Below are positions 1 to 6,995 of a DNA stretch of 6,995 nt, one piece after another. Under the pieces are notes generated by a model. It was given only the letters and a program-made list of their open reading frames with translations. It did no database searches and was not told the origin of the DNA. Each line of letters begins with the position of its first letter. Positions within the stretch are counted from its first letter, which is position 1. This DNA comes from Oscillospiraceae bacterium. Lineage in GTDB: Bacteria; Bacillota; Clostridia; Oscillospirales; Acutalibacteraceae. A program made the position numbers and the translations under genes. The stretch is from NCBI GenBank assembly GCA_003505905.1, contig DNXM01000128.1, positions 11,017 through 18,011 of the forward strand, in the 5' to 3' direction.

Positions 1-3000
1 ATGCTTCCACTGTTTTTGCTCAGTTTGGCGTTACTGTAACCGATTGTACGATGGACGCCACTCTTTCACGCTCCGAAACGGCAGAAGTTGGTCAGGTGTT
101 TAACCGCGGTATCGGTGGCATCATCGGTGTGTTCTATGGCAACTCTCCTTTGATTTTCACCCACATCAGCGGTTGTTCTGTCGGTGGAACGATTTATACG
201 GATGGTACGGCAGGCGGTTTGGTTGGTTCGGTTCTCGCAAGTGCCTTGAATCCGAGAGTGTTTGGTCGTAACGGTGTTTCATCTTATTTCGACCTTAGCA
301 ACATGGATGCGGGCACGCACTTTATCAGCAATTGCCTTGTTACGACAGATTTTGTCAACTTGAATGGGGACTCTTGCTTTACAAGTCGCCTGCGCGGCGT
401 CGGTGTTCTGCTTGGTTACTGCCAAACGCAGTCTGGCAACGTTACCATTTTCCCCACGGAATCGGATTATGACACGGGCAGCAATTATCCGTTCTACCAT
501 GTGATGTTCTCCACAGCAAATTACAATCAGGAGTTCGTTGCTCTGTTCGGTTTTGATAGTGATCTTTCTGCTTATCCATGCTTGAACGGTGTCGAGTATG
601 CGACGGGTTACTGCTATGATGTGAACCGTGTTGGCGCAGAGGCAACCACTTCTCACTTTGAAATCAGTGAAGAAGGCTATTTGAATCCTGCGGCATACAC
701 CCGTATCAATACAGAAACTCCGAACGACAGCGGCGTGCTTGAATTCTACAGCACATCGTTTAATAAAGGGAACGACAACACTCTTTTGTTGAGCTGGGAC
801 GAGAACGCTCAGGGCAGCATAACGCTCAACACGGCTGTTGTCGATGAAAACTATTCGTTCGGCAGTGCCTCCTGCGTGGATTCCTTTACGACAACTTCCA
901 ATAACGGAACGGAAAATAAGACATACAGCTATGAGCTTTCCGCCATTGAGCTTATGGACAATACCGATAAATTTGAAGTTGCATATGACCGTGAAGATGA
1001 TGCAAAATCGTTCACGCTTGCACTGAAAGACGGTGTTACGCTTAACGACAAGCTGAATTTAACCCTTTGCTTTACCTATTCCAACGGTTTGCGTATGTCG
1101 ATGGATATTTTCATCAATGTGCGTGCAAAAGAGTATTGGCGTTTGGATGTGGATGACAGTGGCTTGGATAATACCTATTATCTGCTCTTCAATGCGTCTA
1201 ATTTGGCGGAGCTTCAGCATATGTCAACCGAGGAAGATTCCCGTGCCAACGCCCGCATCATTCAGTGCTATGATCTCTTCTGGACTTTGTCCGACGGTGA
1301 TGTGATTACGGCTGAAAAGGCGGCACTGAAAAACGGCTATGGTGACGATGTGACCATTGCAGATGTACTTGGCGATGTCTATATTGATGTCGACGGTAAG
1401 TCCTATACTTCCGATGAGATTGATGCATTGGGCTTGTCGACGGATTCTATGATTCGCCTGTATGACTATTTGGGTAGCTTTAAGCGTCCCAATCCGGCAT
1501 ATTTAGAGGATGAAAATGAAGAACCCGAGATTTCATTCTACGATTATTTTGCCGAGAATTACTCTTTTGATGATTGCTCCGAGGTTCCCATGTCAGCTGT
1601 TGTCGGCGATATCGGCAACATCGACTACGGTGTTTATGGTGAGACCGGTAGCGCAACCATTTGCAACCCGTACAGTGAGGATGACGGCGACAATGTTCCG
1701 TTCCAAGGTCAGTATATTACCCTGAAGAACCATTTGTTGGATGCGGATAGCGGTGAAGGTGTTGACACGGCCGTCACAGCCGCCGATGAAAGCTTTGCCA
1801 TCTATGGCTTGGAGCTTCGCTCCGAGCACGTTCAGGCAACCGGAACCGATCAGCAGGACGCTCCTTATGCCGGTTTGTTTGCACAGATCGGTGACGGCGC
1901 AATCGTGTCGGATGTTTGTTTCATCAATCCGAAAATCAGCGTAATCAATTCGGACGGAACGGATTGCTATGCAGGTGCTCTTGCCGGTGCAATCTGTTTC
2001 ACGGATAGCGGTAGTATGCCCGTTATTCGCAACATCCGCATTGAGGGCACCGGTGACGGAAACGCATATGTCAAAGCAATTACCCGCATGAATGCCGCTT
2101 CCGTCTATGCCGGTGGTTTGGTCGGCTTGGCGGACGGTTCGATTACAATGTATTCGGCGAGCGTTTCCGGCGTGGATGTTGTTGCATCCTGTATGGCGAA
2201 CGCACAGAGTGCTTCGGATGGCATTCAGACACTTTCCGGCGGTGTTGTCGGTGAAGCGGTTGATTCACTGGGTGTGGCCCCATCTTATTTCCAAAACTTG
2301 GATGTTGCAAATTGCGGTGTTTATGCAAACCGTAACACGGCCTCCATCGGTAAGATCACTTCCTATGCCGGCGGTATGTTCGGTGTGATGAATGCTTCGG
2401 TTGATTTGCTTGATTCGATGGATCCGGAGACCGGCGAAACTTGTTATGACCCCGAAACAGGCGAAGAAAGATTAGCGGATCGTTCCGAAGTGAGCGATAC
2501 CGTTGTCTGCGGAACAGTTGTAACTACGGACTACAACTACAGCCGCAACAACGGCAACAACACTGCGTTGGATATTGCCGGCGGTGTTGCCGCAATGTCA
2601 AGTGGTGCTTCGGGCGTCTATTCGGTCAATGTCTGCGGCGATACGATTGTCGGCTACGATGTAGCAGGCGGTATTGTCGGTCAGATTGATGACAGCGAAA
2701 CGGCTTCCTTGGATATCACGAATTGCGCCGTTGGTTTGCGCAAGGGCGTTGACCCCGAGGTTGATCCTTATCAGGTCGTTGTGTTGGAGCAGAATGAAAC
2801 CGGCGTTTATGTTGTCGGTACAAGTGGTACATCCGCTCACTTCAACACAGCCGGCGGCGCTGTCGGTAATGTTCAAAACCTCGATTTCCTGACAATCGGT
2901 AGTGTCGATAACAGTTGGGAAGGTGTTGACTTCCTCGGAACGGTCGGCACATACGGATACGATAACAACAACCGTGAAGCGGTTGCCGGCGGTATTATCG

Positions 3001-6000
3001 GTTCTGTTTCCGGTTCGGATGAAGTCGATTTGGACACCTATTTGGACAAAATTCAAATCTATGCTTCAACGGTTCAGGGTGAGGTCAGAGGCTTCAACCG
3101 TGATTCTGTGACCGATATGAAGTGTGCCGGTGGTGCAGGCGGTATAATCGGCAAGATTGCTTGTGCCGCTCGCAAATCAAACATTGATAATTTCAATGAC
3201 AATCCCGGCTCTTGGCTGATGAACGACTGTATTATGTCGGCAAAAGTCTACCTTTATAACAGCGTTTACGGTTCAACCGTTGATTGCTCCGATAATCTGC
3301 GCAACCGTAACAGAAACACCAATGCAGGCAAGCTGATCGGACGCATGGCAGACGGAGCGATTGTTGACAGCGATTGCGGTTCTGTCGTTATTGCGGATTG
3401 GTGGAGCATAATTCGTTCGATTCTGAATGATGAAACAAGCTCATCTGTTTTGTGTGACACATCATCAGGTGCCGATGTTCCGTTGCGTTCCGGCGATGAA
3501 GGTCGTGCACTGAAGGCTGCCTTGCGAGGCAAGCTTTTGGTTGACGGAGTGCGTTTGAACGATGCGGTGGTGAATATTTCCGACTACATTCAGTATGTCT
3601 ACGGCTCTTCTTATCCGCAGGATATCGTTCTTTACGGTAACCACAATATGTCTGCCGTTGATTTCCAAACACAGACCGATTTGTTCAACTATATGCTGAT
3701 TCCGGTTCCCTATGTTGACTGTAACAGCATGTCACGCTTTATCGCCGACCGTGAGGTCGATGAGAGTACCTACGGCATGAATGTCGGCGATGTTCCGACA
3801 GAGGTTCAAACCTTCATGGTATCGGAAGGCGAGGCTCCTTCCGGTGCGTTGGAGGAGGATCCGACCGTTTACAGCGAACAGCAGTATACGGATAATGCGT
3901 TTATCCCGTTGGATGAAGACGATGCAGAATCCACAACTCACTATAAATATTTCCGCTTCTTCAATCCGGTTGTTGACGATTCGTATTTCTCGAAGACGAA
4001 GATGACCTTCTTGGCGGATGATATCAATCTTCTCGATTCAAACGGTGAGCCGATTGCGGATGCCACTGCACAATACAGTGCAGATGTCGGGGTAACGGAT
4101 GAAGTTTATGTTTATGACTTCTCTCAAGAACCCGTTGAGCCGACCGGAGATATGTTTACCTACACCTACAATGCCGGTGTTATGACCATCAATTTCGACG
4201 AAGAAAAAGAGATGATTGGCAGCATCGTGCTGAATTTCGATTACGGTATTCAGATGGAGTCCTCCTTCACCAGCATTGAAATCGAGGGTGACGGCACGGA
4301 AAACAATCCCTATCAGATTACTCAGCCCAAGCACTTCTATGTCATGCGTGCCTTGCGCAACAATGACAGGCATTTCCTGCAAATGAACAATATCGACTTG
4401 AATATGCTCGAGAGTGACAAGGTGTTGAATCGTTACACAACGTTCAACGGGTTTGAGCCGATTGGCACATTGGCTTCGCCTTTCTGCGGTCATTTTGACG
4501 GAAACGGATTTGTCATCCGCAACCTGTATATCCGTGATGAATCCGCCAATGCAGCCGGTTTGTTCGGCTGTGTCGGAAGAAGCACTTCGCTGGAGAACAT
4601 CCATATTGAAGTGGCGGATGCGTTGACCGTGCGTGACTTGGAAGATGTCCGTACAACCGTGACCGGCGGCATCATCGGCGGTAACAATACCGGCGGCTTG
4701 GTCGGTATTATTAAGATAACCGGCAGCTCCACGGCAACGGTTACCAACTGTTCGGTTGCGGGCAACAGTGTGGTCGGCGGCATGAATGTCGGCGGATTGG
4801 TCGGCACTTCAGCAGGCTCGACAGAGTTCAATAATTGCTTCACATCAACGACGACGGCATCTTATTCAAGTGTTGCGAATGTCGGTGCATTTCTCGGCTC
4901 CGTTTCTTCCGGTTCCTGCGCCTTGAACGATTGCTACACGGCAGGTTATGCGCTTGCCGCCGCAGAACATCCGGGCGAAGCGGCAGTCGGCGGCTTGGTT
5001 GGTGCCAACCACGCAGCCTGCTCCTTGACCGTGACAGATTGCTTTGTCAGCGCAACAGCCACCGGCAATACGGCTGATGAAATCGGTTTAACGGTCGGTG
5101 CAGACAGCGGTACTGTGACAGCAAGCGGGAATACCGTTGCGGTTTTGATTCCGCAGGAGGATTGCGACAAAACAATTAACATTATCGCACCGAACTTTAT
5201 CGGCTCCGGAAACGAGTACGAAAGCAAGATGCTCGGGGACAGTTTTGACGGCGGCACTGCCATTACTTATGCGAACGATGACGCTTACCAAGCGGTGACC
5301 GATTACGCAGACAGAATTGCCGCATACAACAGTGGTGCATACCGTCAGTTGATGTACAAGGGAACCGCCTACGCCACCTATGCGGATGCTTACTCCGAAG
5401 CATACCGTCAGTTGATTGCGACGGCCGTCAAGGTTGATCAAAGCACATCAACAGAGTTGAATCAAGTGAAATCGGAAAGCATTATCGGAAACCGTGGTTT
5501 GCTGTATCCGCTGACCATGACCTTCTCGGAGGAAACCGAGTTCGGCACTTCGGTTTACGATACGAGTGATACCGTTGAGTATCCGATGGGTATCGACTTA
5601 AACTTGACCGGTAACGGTTCGGATAAGAACACCGACTTGCTGTTTGAAACAACATCGGACGGTGACAGCAGTACCACAAAGATTTACCGCAATATTTTCA
5701 AGTCAAACGATGCGAGCGTTGCGGTGAAATATGACGGCGAAACTTACGAAAACGGCGAAATCTACTATGACTACAGCCTGCCGTATGCGGTAGCCAAGCA
5801 GTCAGTCACCGTTGACGGTGAGTCTATTGACATTGCCAGAAAGATTCTTTATCCGGTGGCGGATATCGGCGGCTCTGTTTATCCGATTGCAACGGCTCGT
5901 CAGCTTAAAGCTTTGACCAATCCGGACGAATCGGTTAATACCAAGTTTGCGTTCCTGAAAACGCCGGTCGCCGGTGTTGGCTTGGATTATCAGAATCGCA

Positions 6001-6995
6001 ACATCTATTTGGTTAATGATATTGATATGTCTGCGACCAAGTTTATTCCGCTCGCTTCTTACAGCAAAACTTTCTACGGAAACGGTCATGTCATCAGCAA
6101 CATGAAGATTGAAACATCTTCCGGCTCGGCGGCTATGTTTACCGAATTGAGCAGCGGTAAGATTTACGACCTCGGCTTGATGGGCATGGATGTTGTCAAC
6201 AGAGGTGACAACAGCAGCGTTATGGCGGCTATGTTGGTTGCCCGTATGTATGTCAGCGAAATTAACAACTGCTTCGCTGTTGGTTCTGTTACCGCAACCG
6301 CAACCCCGTATGAGGAGGCATCCGTCGGCGGTTTGGTCGGTTCGGCGGAGGACACCGTTTCCGCAATATCCAATTGTTCCATTGTCAACTGTATGGTTTC
6401 CGGTACGGTGGAAGTCCGCACGGATAATCCGCGTGGCGATGAAAACGACCGCGGTGCTTCCGCAGCCGGCTTGGTCGGACATACGACCAACGATGTGACT
6501 ATTCAAAATGCAGTTGTTACCACGAATGTAATCGGATATAACACTTATGCGATTTCCGGCAGTGTGAGAGGTACCCGTAACTTGGGCGTTACCAATGTCG
6601 TTTTCGGCGGCCAAATGGAAAACACCGCCGACGGCGAGGGTGTTGCGGCACGGCAGCATTTGACTTCCGCAGCCGGAACCACGGTGACGAATGTCTATGC
6701 TGACAAAGACCTCGGCATTGAGTTGACCGGTGATAATATGCTTTCAACTGCTGTTTTGGCAAAGGCGGACTTCATTACGCCGGCTCACTTCTCCTCCGGC
6801 GGCATGGTCAGCTTCGGCGATGGTTATTATCCCGCTCCTGTGTCGGTCGGTGACAGTGAAAGCGATAGTCTGCATTCCGCCTTCCAAGCCGGTGCTCATT
6901 TCATTGCGGCGGCGATTCACTTAAACTATATCGGTTCAACGGATATCGTTTCGAGCGTTTCGGCTCCGTGTGATTACGGTGAGGAAATCGGCTCG
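1..6995 (+). CDS. Giant multi-module GLUG-repeat surface protein, internal fragment (no start or stop in window)
   Basis: The frame beginning at base 3 is open for 2,331 codons to the last base; bases 1-2 finish a codon that begins outside. GLUG-type repeats (GGLVG, GGIIG, GGIVG, AGLFG) recur throughout: three in-frame GLUG-containing modules separated by beta-rich linkers, plus the tail of an earlier module. The protein is acidic, has about 41 Cys by my count and shows no transmembrane segment. Proteins of the GLUG family are typically secreted or surface-anchored and form beta-solenoids; adhesion is the common inference, but nothing here proves a ligand. The signal peptide and anchor (LPXTG, S-layer homology, autotransporter or other) must lie outside the window, so the export route is unknown. 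The first in-frame ATG (base 51) has no ribosome binding site and repeat sequence continues on both sides, so it is not a start. The coding assignment is very secure, the family assignment strong, the function only inferred. Confidence 0.96.
3..689 (+). other. Module 0: C-terminal part of a GLUG beta-solenoid (residues 1-229)
   Basis: This is the end of a solenoid that starts upstream of the window. GGIIG lies at residues 38-42 and GGLVG at 71-75. Degenerate copies GVLLG (134-138) and ALFG (180-183) follow. Cys residues sit in beta-strand contexts such as ISGC (Cys58) and ISNC (Cys111). From about residue 115 onward the repeat regularity fades into an aromatic and Cys-rich stretch with GYC at two places and YPC between them. 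The segment ends with GYLNP (225-229), which I read as the module exit motif by comparison with GLLYP and GYYPAP later in the protein. Domain boundaries are approximate. Confidence 0.75.
732..1157 (+). other. Linker 1: beta-rich, possibly Ig-like domain (residues 244-385)
   Basis: This region separates module 0 from module 1. It has no GLUG repeat. It shows alternating hydrophobic and polar residues expected for beta strands, for example VLEFYS near the start, FTLAL in the middle and LTLCFTY and MDIFINV near the end. Its size of about 140 residues would suit one large or one-and-a-half Ig-like domains. It ends in VDVDDSG-like acidic residues (382-387) just before the next entry segment. I do not recognise a named family, and the Ig-like label is inferred from strand pattern and position only. 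Confidence 0.5.
1176..1292 (+). other. Module 1 entry segment (residues 392-430), divergent
   Basis: YYLLFNASNLAELQHM (392-407) matches the pattern seen at the start of modules 2 and 3 (hydrophobic strand, Asn/Thr-Ala, then a short helix ending LxxL or similar). It is followed by RIIQCYDLFW (418-427), which lines up with the 'NNIDLNM' and 'VNDIDMS' strands of modules 2 and 3. It lacks the usual Pro-Tyr pair. In GLUG proteins this segment normally caps the N-terminal end of the solenoid. It identifies where a new module begins after linker 1. Confidence 0.6.
1293..1586 (+). other. Insertion of about 98 residues inside the module 1 cap (residues 431-528)
   Basis: In modules 2 and 3 the 'DID' strand is followed within about 15-25 residues by the strand that leads to FxGNG. 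In module 1 about 100 residues intervene. The insert has a DGDVITAEKAAL start, a hairpin-like YIDVDGKSYTSDE (460-472), a probable helix around 471-491, and a strongly acidic stretch with EDENEEPE (502-509) and an aromatic FYDYF (512-516). It ends near DDC (523-525). It contains no GLUG repeat and I recognise no family. The DVDG sequence resembles an EF-hand loop only superficially. It could be a small domain displayed from the solenoid cap. Confidence 0.5.
1590..3392 (+). repeat. Module 1 GLUG beta-solenoid, about 11 repeats (residues 530-1130)
   Basis: It starts with a degenerate version of the cap strand (PFQGQYITL at 566-574, then FAIYGLEL at 598-605). GLUG-like cores follow at residues 623 (AGLFA), 658 (AGALAG), 704 (GGLVG), 746 (GGVVG), 790 (GGMFG), 860 (GGVAA), 889 (GGIVG), 951 (GGAVG), 996 (GGIIG), 1046 (GGIIG) and 1109 (GKLIG). 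Spacing is irregular, from about 29 to 70 residues, so loops of different length project between rungs. Several rungs carry an [N/D]-Cys pair, for example TNC at Cys908. This is the longest solenoid in the window. The repeat calls were made by eye; the weakest are 860 and 1109. Confidence 0.78.
2421..2465 (+). repeat. Tandem DPETGE hexapeptide in an acidic loop (residues 807-821)
   Basis: DPETGE occurs at 807-812 and again at 816-821, separated by Thr-Cys-Tyr. The two copies differ at four of six codons (gat/gac, ccg/ccc, gag/gaa, acc/aca), so this is a protein-level repeat and not a recent DNA duplication. It lies in a loop between the GLUG cores at 790 and 860, followed by further acidic sequence. 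An exposed turn or cation-binding loop is possible, but nothing in the sequence decides this. Confidence 0.6.
3393..3899 (+). other. Module 1 C-terminal tail without GLUG repeats (residues 1131-1299)
   Basis: After the last GLUG core the sequence changes character. It has a Trp-Trp pair (1133-1134), a Ser-rich stretch, a basic and probably helical part with ALKAALRGKLL (1169-1179), and then strands with tyrosines (DYIQYVYG, IVLYG). IPVPY at 1233-1237 and a glutamate-rich segment (GEAPSGALEEDP) precede the exit at NAFIPL (1298-1303). It may be the C-terminal cap of the solenoid plus a small separate domain. I do not recognise a family. Being about 170 residues long, it accounts for part of the greater length of module 1 compared with module 2. 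Confidence 0.45.
3900..4274 (+). other. Linker 2: beta-rich, possibly Ig-like domain (residues 1300-1424)
   Basis: This region lies between the exit of module 1 and the entry of module 2, at a size close to linkers 1 and 3. Strand-like stretches include YKYFRFF, MTFLAD, VYVYDF, FTYTYN, VMTINFD and SIVLNFDYG. A DSNGEP turn sits between two of them. It contains no Cys and no GLUG repeat, unlike the modules on either side. The closing strand leads directly into SIEIEGDGT, the entry of module 2. Ig-like is inferred from strand pattern and position, and there is no diagnostic motif. Confidence 0.5.
4287..4532 (+). other. Module 2 entry segment and N-terminal cap (residues 1429-1510)
   Basis: This is the clearest copy of the entry architecture. 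GDGTENNPYQIT (1429-1440) is followed by a helix-like HFYVMRAL, then NNIDLNM, then FEPIGT (1484-1489), FCGHFDGNG (1494-1502) and IRNLYI (1505-1510). The series 'GxGTxxNPYxI', 'DIDL', 'FxPIG', 'FxGxFDGNGxxIxNLxI' is a well-known lead-in to GLUG repeats in bacterial surface proteins. It fixes the start of module 2 with good confidence and serves as the reference for recognising the more divergent modules 1 and 3. Confidence 0.85.
4554..5270 (+). repeat. Module 2 GLUG beta-solenoid, about 7 repeats (residues 1518-1756)
   Basis: GLUG-like cores lie at 1518 (AGLFG), 1555 (GGIIG), 1564 (GGLVG), 1597 (GGLVG), 1628 (GAFLG), 1663 (GGLVG) and 1695 (degenerate GLTVG). Four cores are each followed 11-15 residues later by an [N/D]-Cys pair: Cys1583, Cys1612, Cys1644 and Cys1680. 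This gives a unit of about 29-36 residues, the most regular in the window, as expected for successive rungs of a beta-solenoid with aligned Cys/Asn positions. After 1700 the repeat decays into non-repeated sequence leading to an Ala/Tyr-rich segment. Confidence 0.85.
5271..5438 (+). other. Ala/Tyr-rich, probably alpha-helical segment closing module 2 (residues 1757-1812)
   Basis: Residues 1756-1801 contain 10 Tyr and about 12 Ala, with Arg, Gln, Leu, Asp and Glu between them and almost no beta-branched runs. This contrasts sharply with the Gly/Val/Thr-rich beta sequence around it. AYRQL occurs twice, at 1779-1783 and 1800-1804, 21 residues apart. A helical hairpin or coiled segment capping the solenoid is a reasonable reading. 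No known family is recognised and the helix call is by composition only. Confidence 0.5.
5337..5416 (+). repeat. 17-base direct repeat, copies at 5337-5353 and 5400-5416
   Basis: The sequence gcataccgtcagttgat is identical in both copies, which are offset by 63 bases (21 codons) and in frame; both encode AYRQL. The rest of the 63-base unit is not conserved. Identity at synonymous positions is unusual in this gene, where other protein repeats use varied codons. This suggests a fairly recent short duplication or conversion. Confidence 0.8.
5481..5858 (+). other. Linker 3: beta-rich, possibly Ig-like domain (residues 1827-1952)
   Basis: It starts at the exit motif of module 2 (GLLYP, 1832-1836) and ends at ILYPV (1948-1952), just before the entry of module 3. 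Strand-like stretches include LTMTFSE, MGIDLNLTG, KIYRNIF, VAVKYDG, EIYYDYSL and SVTVDG. It has no Cys and no GLUG repeat. Length, about 126 residues, matches linker 2. Ig-like fold is an inference, as for the other linkers. Confidence 0.5.
5868..6110 (+). other. Module 3 entry segment and N-terminal cap (residues 1956-2036)
   Basis: GGSVYPIATARQLKAL (1956-1971) corresponds to the 'NPYxIxTxxxLxxL' entry. RNIYLVNDIDMS (1999-2010) is the DID strand. KFIPLA (2013-2018) replaces FxPIG. FYGNGHVISNMKI (2024-2036) is a clear copy of the FxGNG strand. About 27 residues between entry and DID strand include LKTPVAG. The order and spacing match module 2 closely. Confidence 0.83.
6129..6812 (+). repeat. 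Module 3 GLUG beta-solenoid, about 3 repeats (residues 2043-2270)
   Basis: Cores lie at 2043 (AAMFTEL, equivalent to AGLFG), 2109 (GGLVG) and 2155 (AGLVG). Cys2090, Cys2125 and Cys2130 each follow Asn; Cys2125 comes 12 residues after a GLUG core, as in module 2. The segment between 2165 and 2270 shows strand pattern but no clear core. This is the shortest complete solenoid in the window, so module length varies several-fold along the protein. Confidence 0.8.
6813..6995 (+). other. Module 3 exit motif and start of linker 4 (residues 2271-2331, cut by window end)
   Basis: FGDGYYPAPV (2271-2280) is a typical end of a GLUG module, where an 'xDGYYPxP' strand often closes the domain. The following residues, including FIAAAIHLNYIG, begin what should be another linker by analogy with linkers 1-3. 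The window ends in open frame, so at least part of a further domain lies beyond it. Confidence 0.6.

Noticed and set aside
1..39. ATG at base 1 as a gene start
   Set aside because: That frame reaches a TAA at 37-39 after 12 codons. The real frame begins at base 3.
51..53. In-frame ATG at base 51 as the true start of the CDS
   Set aside because: There is no ribosome binding site before it, no signal peptide after it, and the sequence before it is already in the same open frame with similar composition.
1380..1418. EF-hand or dockerin calcium loop at YIDVDGKSYTSDE (residues 460-472)
   Set aside because: With Gly placed at loop position 6, position 1 is Tyr instead of Asp, position 8 is Ser instead of a hydrophobic residue, and position 12 is Asp. 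There is no paired second loop.
838..3111. Small forward-strand ORFs of 62-98 residues in the other two frames
   Set aside because: They are short and overlap the long frame entirely. Their composition is Arg/Ser/Pro/Met-rich, as expected for out-of-frame reading.
4038..4604. 188-residue reverse-strand ORF as a gene
   Set aside because: Same in-register antisense position. It overlaps the best entry segment of the sense protein and ends at a sense TCA codon (4038-4040).
5337..5416. Direct repeats as a CRISPR array or attachment site
   Set aside because: There are only two copies of 17 bases, in frame within a coding region, and no spacer pattern or adjacent integrase.
5802..6659. 285-residue reverse-strand ORF as a separate gene
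   Set aside because: It lies exactly in codon register antisense to the GLUG gene, is low in coherent motifs, and is explained by the scarcity of TTA, CTA and TCA codons in the sense frame.

Overview
The whole window lies inside one very large protein-coding gene on the + strand. Reading from base 3, the frame runs without a stop to base 6995 (2,331 codons, checked codon by codon). Neither the start codon nor the stop codon is present, so the full gene is longer than 7 kb and its upstream and downstream neighbours cannot be seen. There is no intergenic DNA, and I found no RNA gene, promoter, terminator, CRISPR array or insertion sequence. In the notes below, residue n of the fragment is the codon that starts at base 3n.

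The protein looks like an extracellular or cell-surface giant, acidic and rich in Asp, Gly, Thr, Ser, Val, Asn and Tyr. It is built from repeated modules. Each module has (a) an entry segment of the type 'PYxIxTxxxLxxL', followed by a 'DID' strand and an 'FxGNGxxIxN' strand; (b) a run of GLUG-type repeats (GGLVG and variants), usually followed 11-16 residues later by an [N/D]-Cys pair, which together suggest a right-handed beta-solenoid; (c) a short exit motif with an aromatic or aliphatic residue and Pro; and (d) a beta-rich linker of about 125-140 residues, possibly Ig-like, leading to the next entry segment. The window holds the end of one module (residues 1-229), a linker (244-385), module 1 (392-1299), a linker (1300-1424), module 2 (1429-1812), a linker (1827-1952), module 3 (1956-2279) and the start of a further linker.

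Departures from this plan are a roughly 100-residue insertion near the start of module 1, a long non-GLUG tail on module 1, and an Ala/Tyr-rich segment, probably helical, that closes module 2 and contains a 17-base direct repeat.

Organism: G+C is about half in the lines I sampled. Leucine is mostly TTG, arginine mostly CGT/CGC, and I saw no CTA codon. GLUG-repeat giants with this entry segment are common in uncultured gut or rumen Clostridia, and an anaerobic Firmicute is my best guess, but only at low confidence. Function is not established. Adhesion or another surface-structural role is the usual inference for this architecture. No enzymatic motif is visible.
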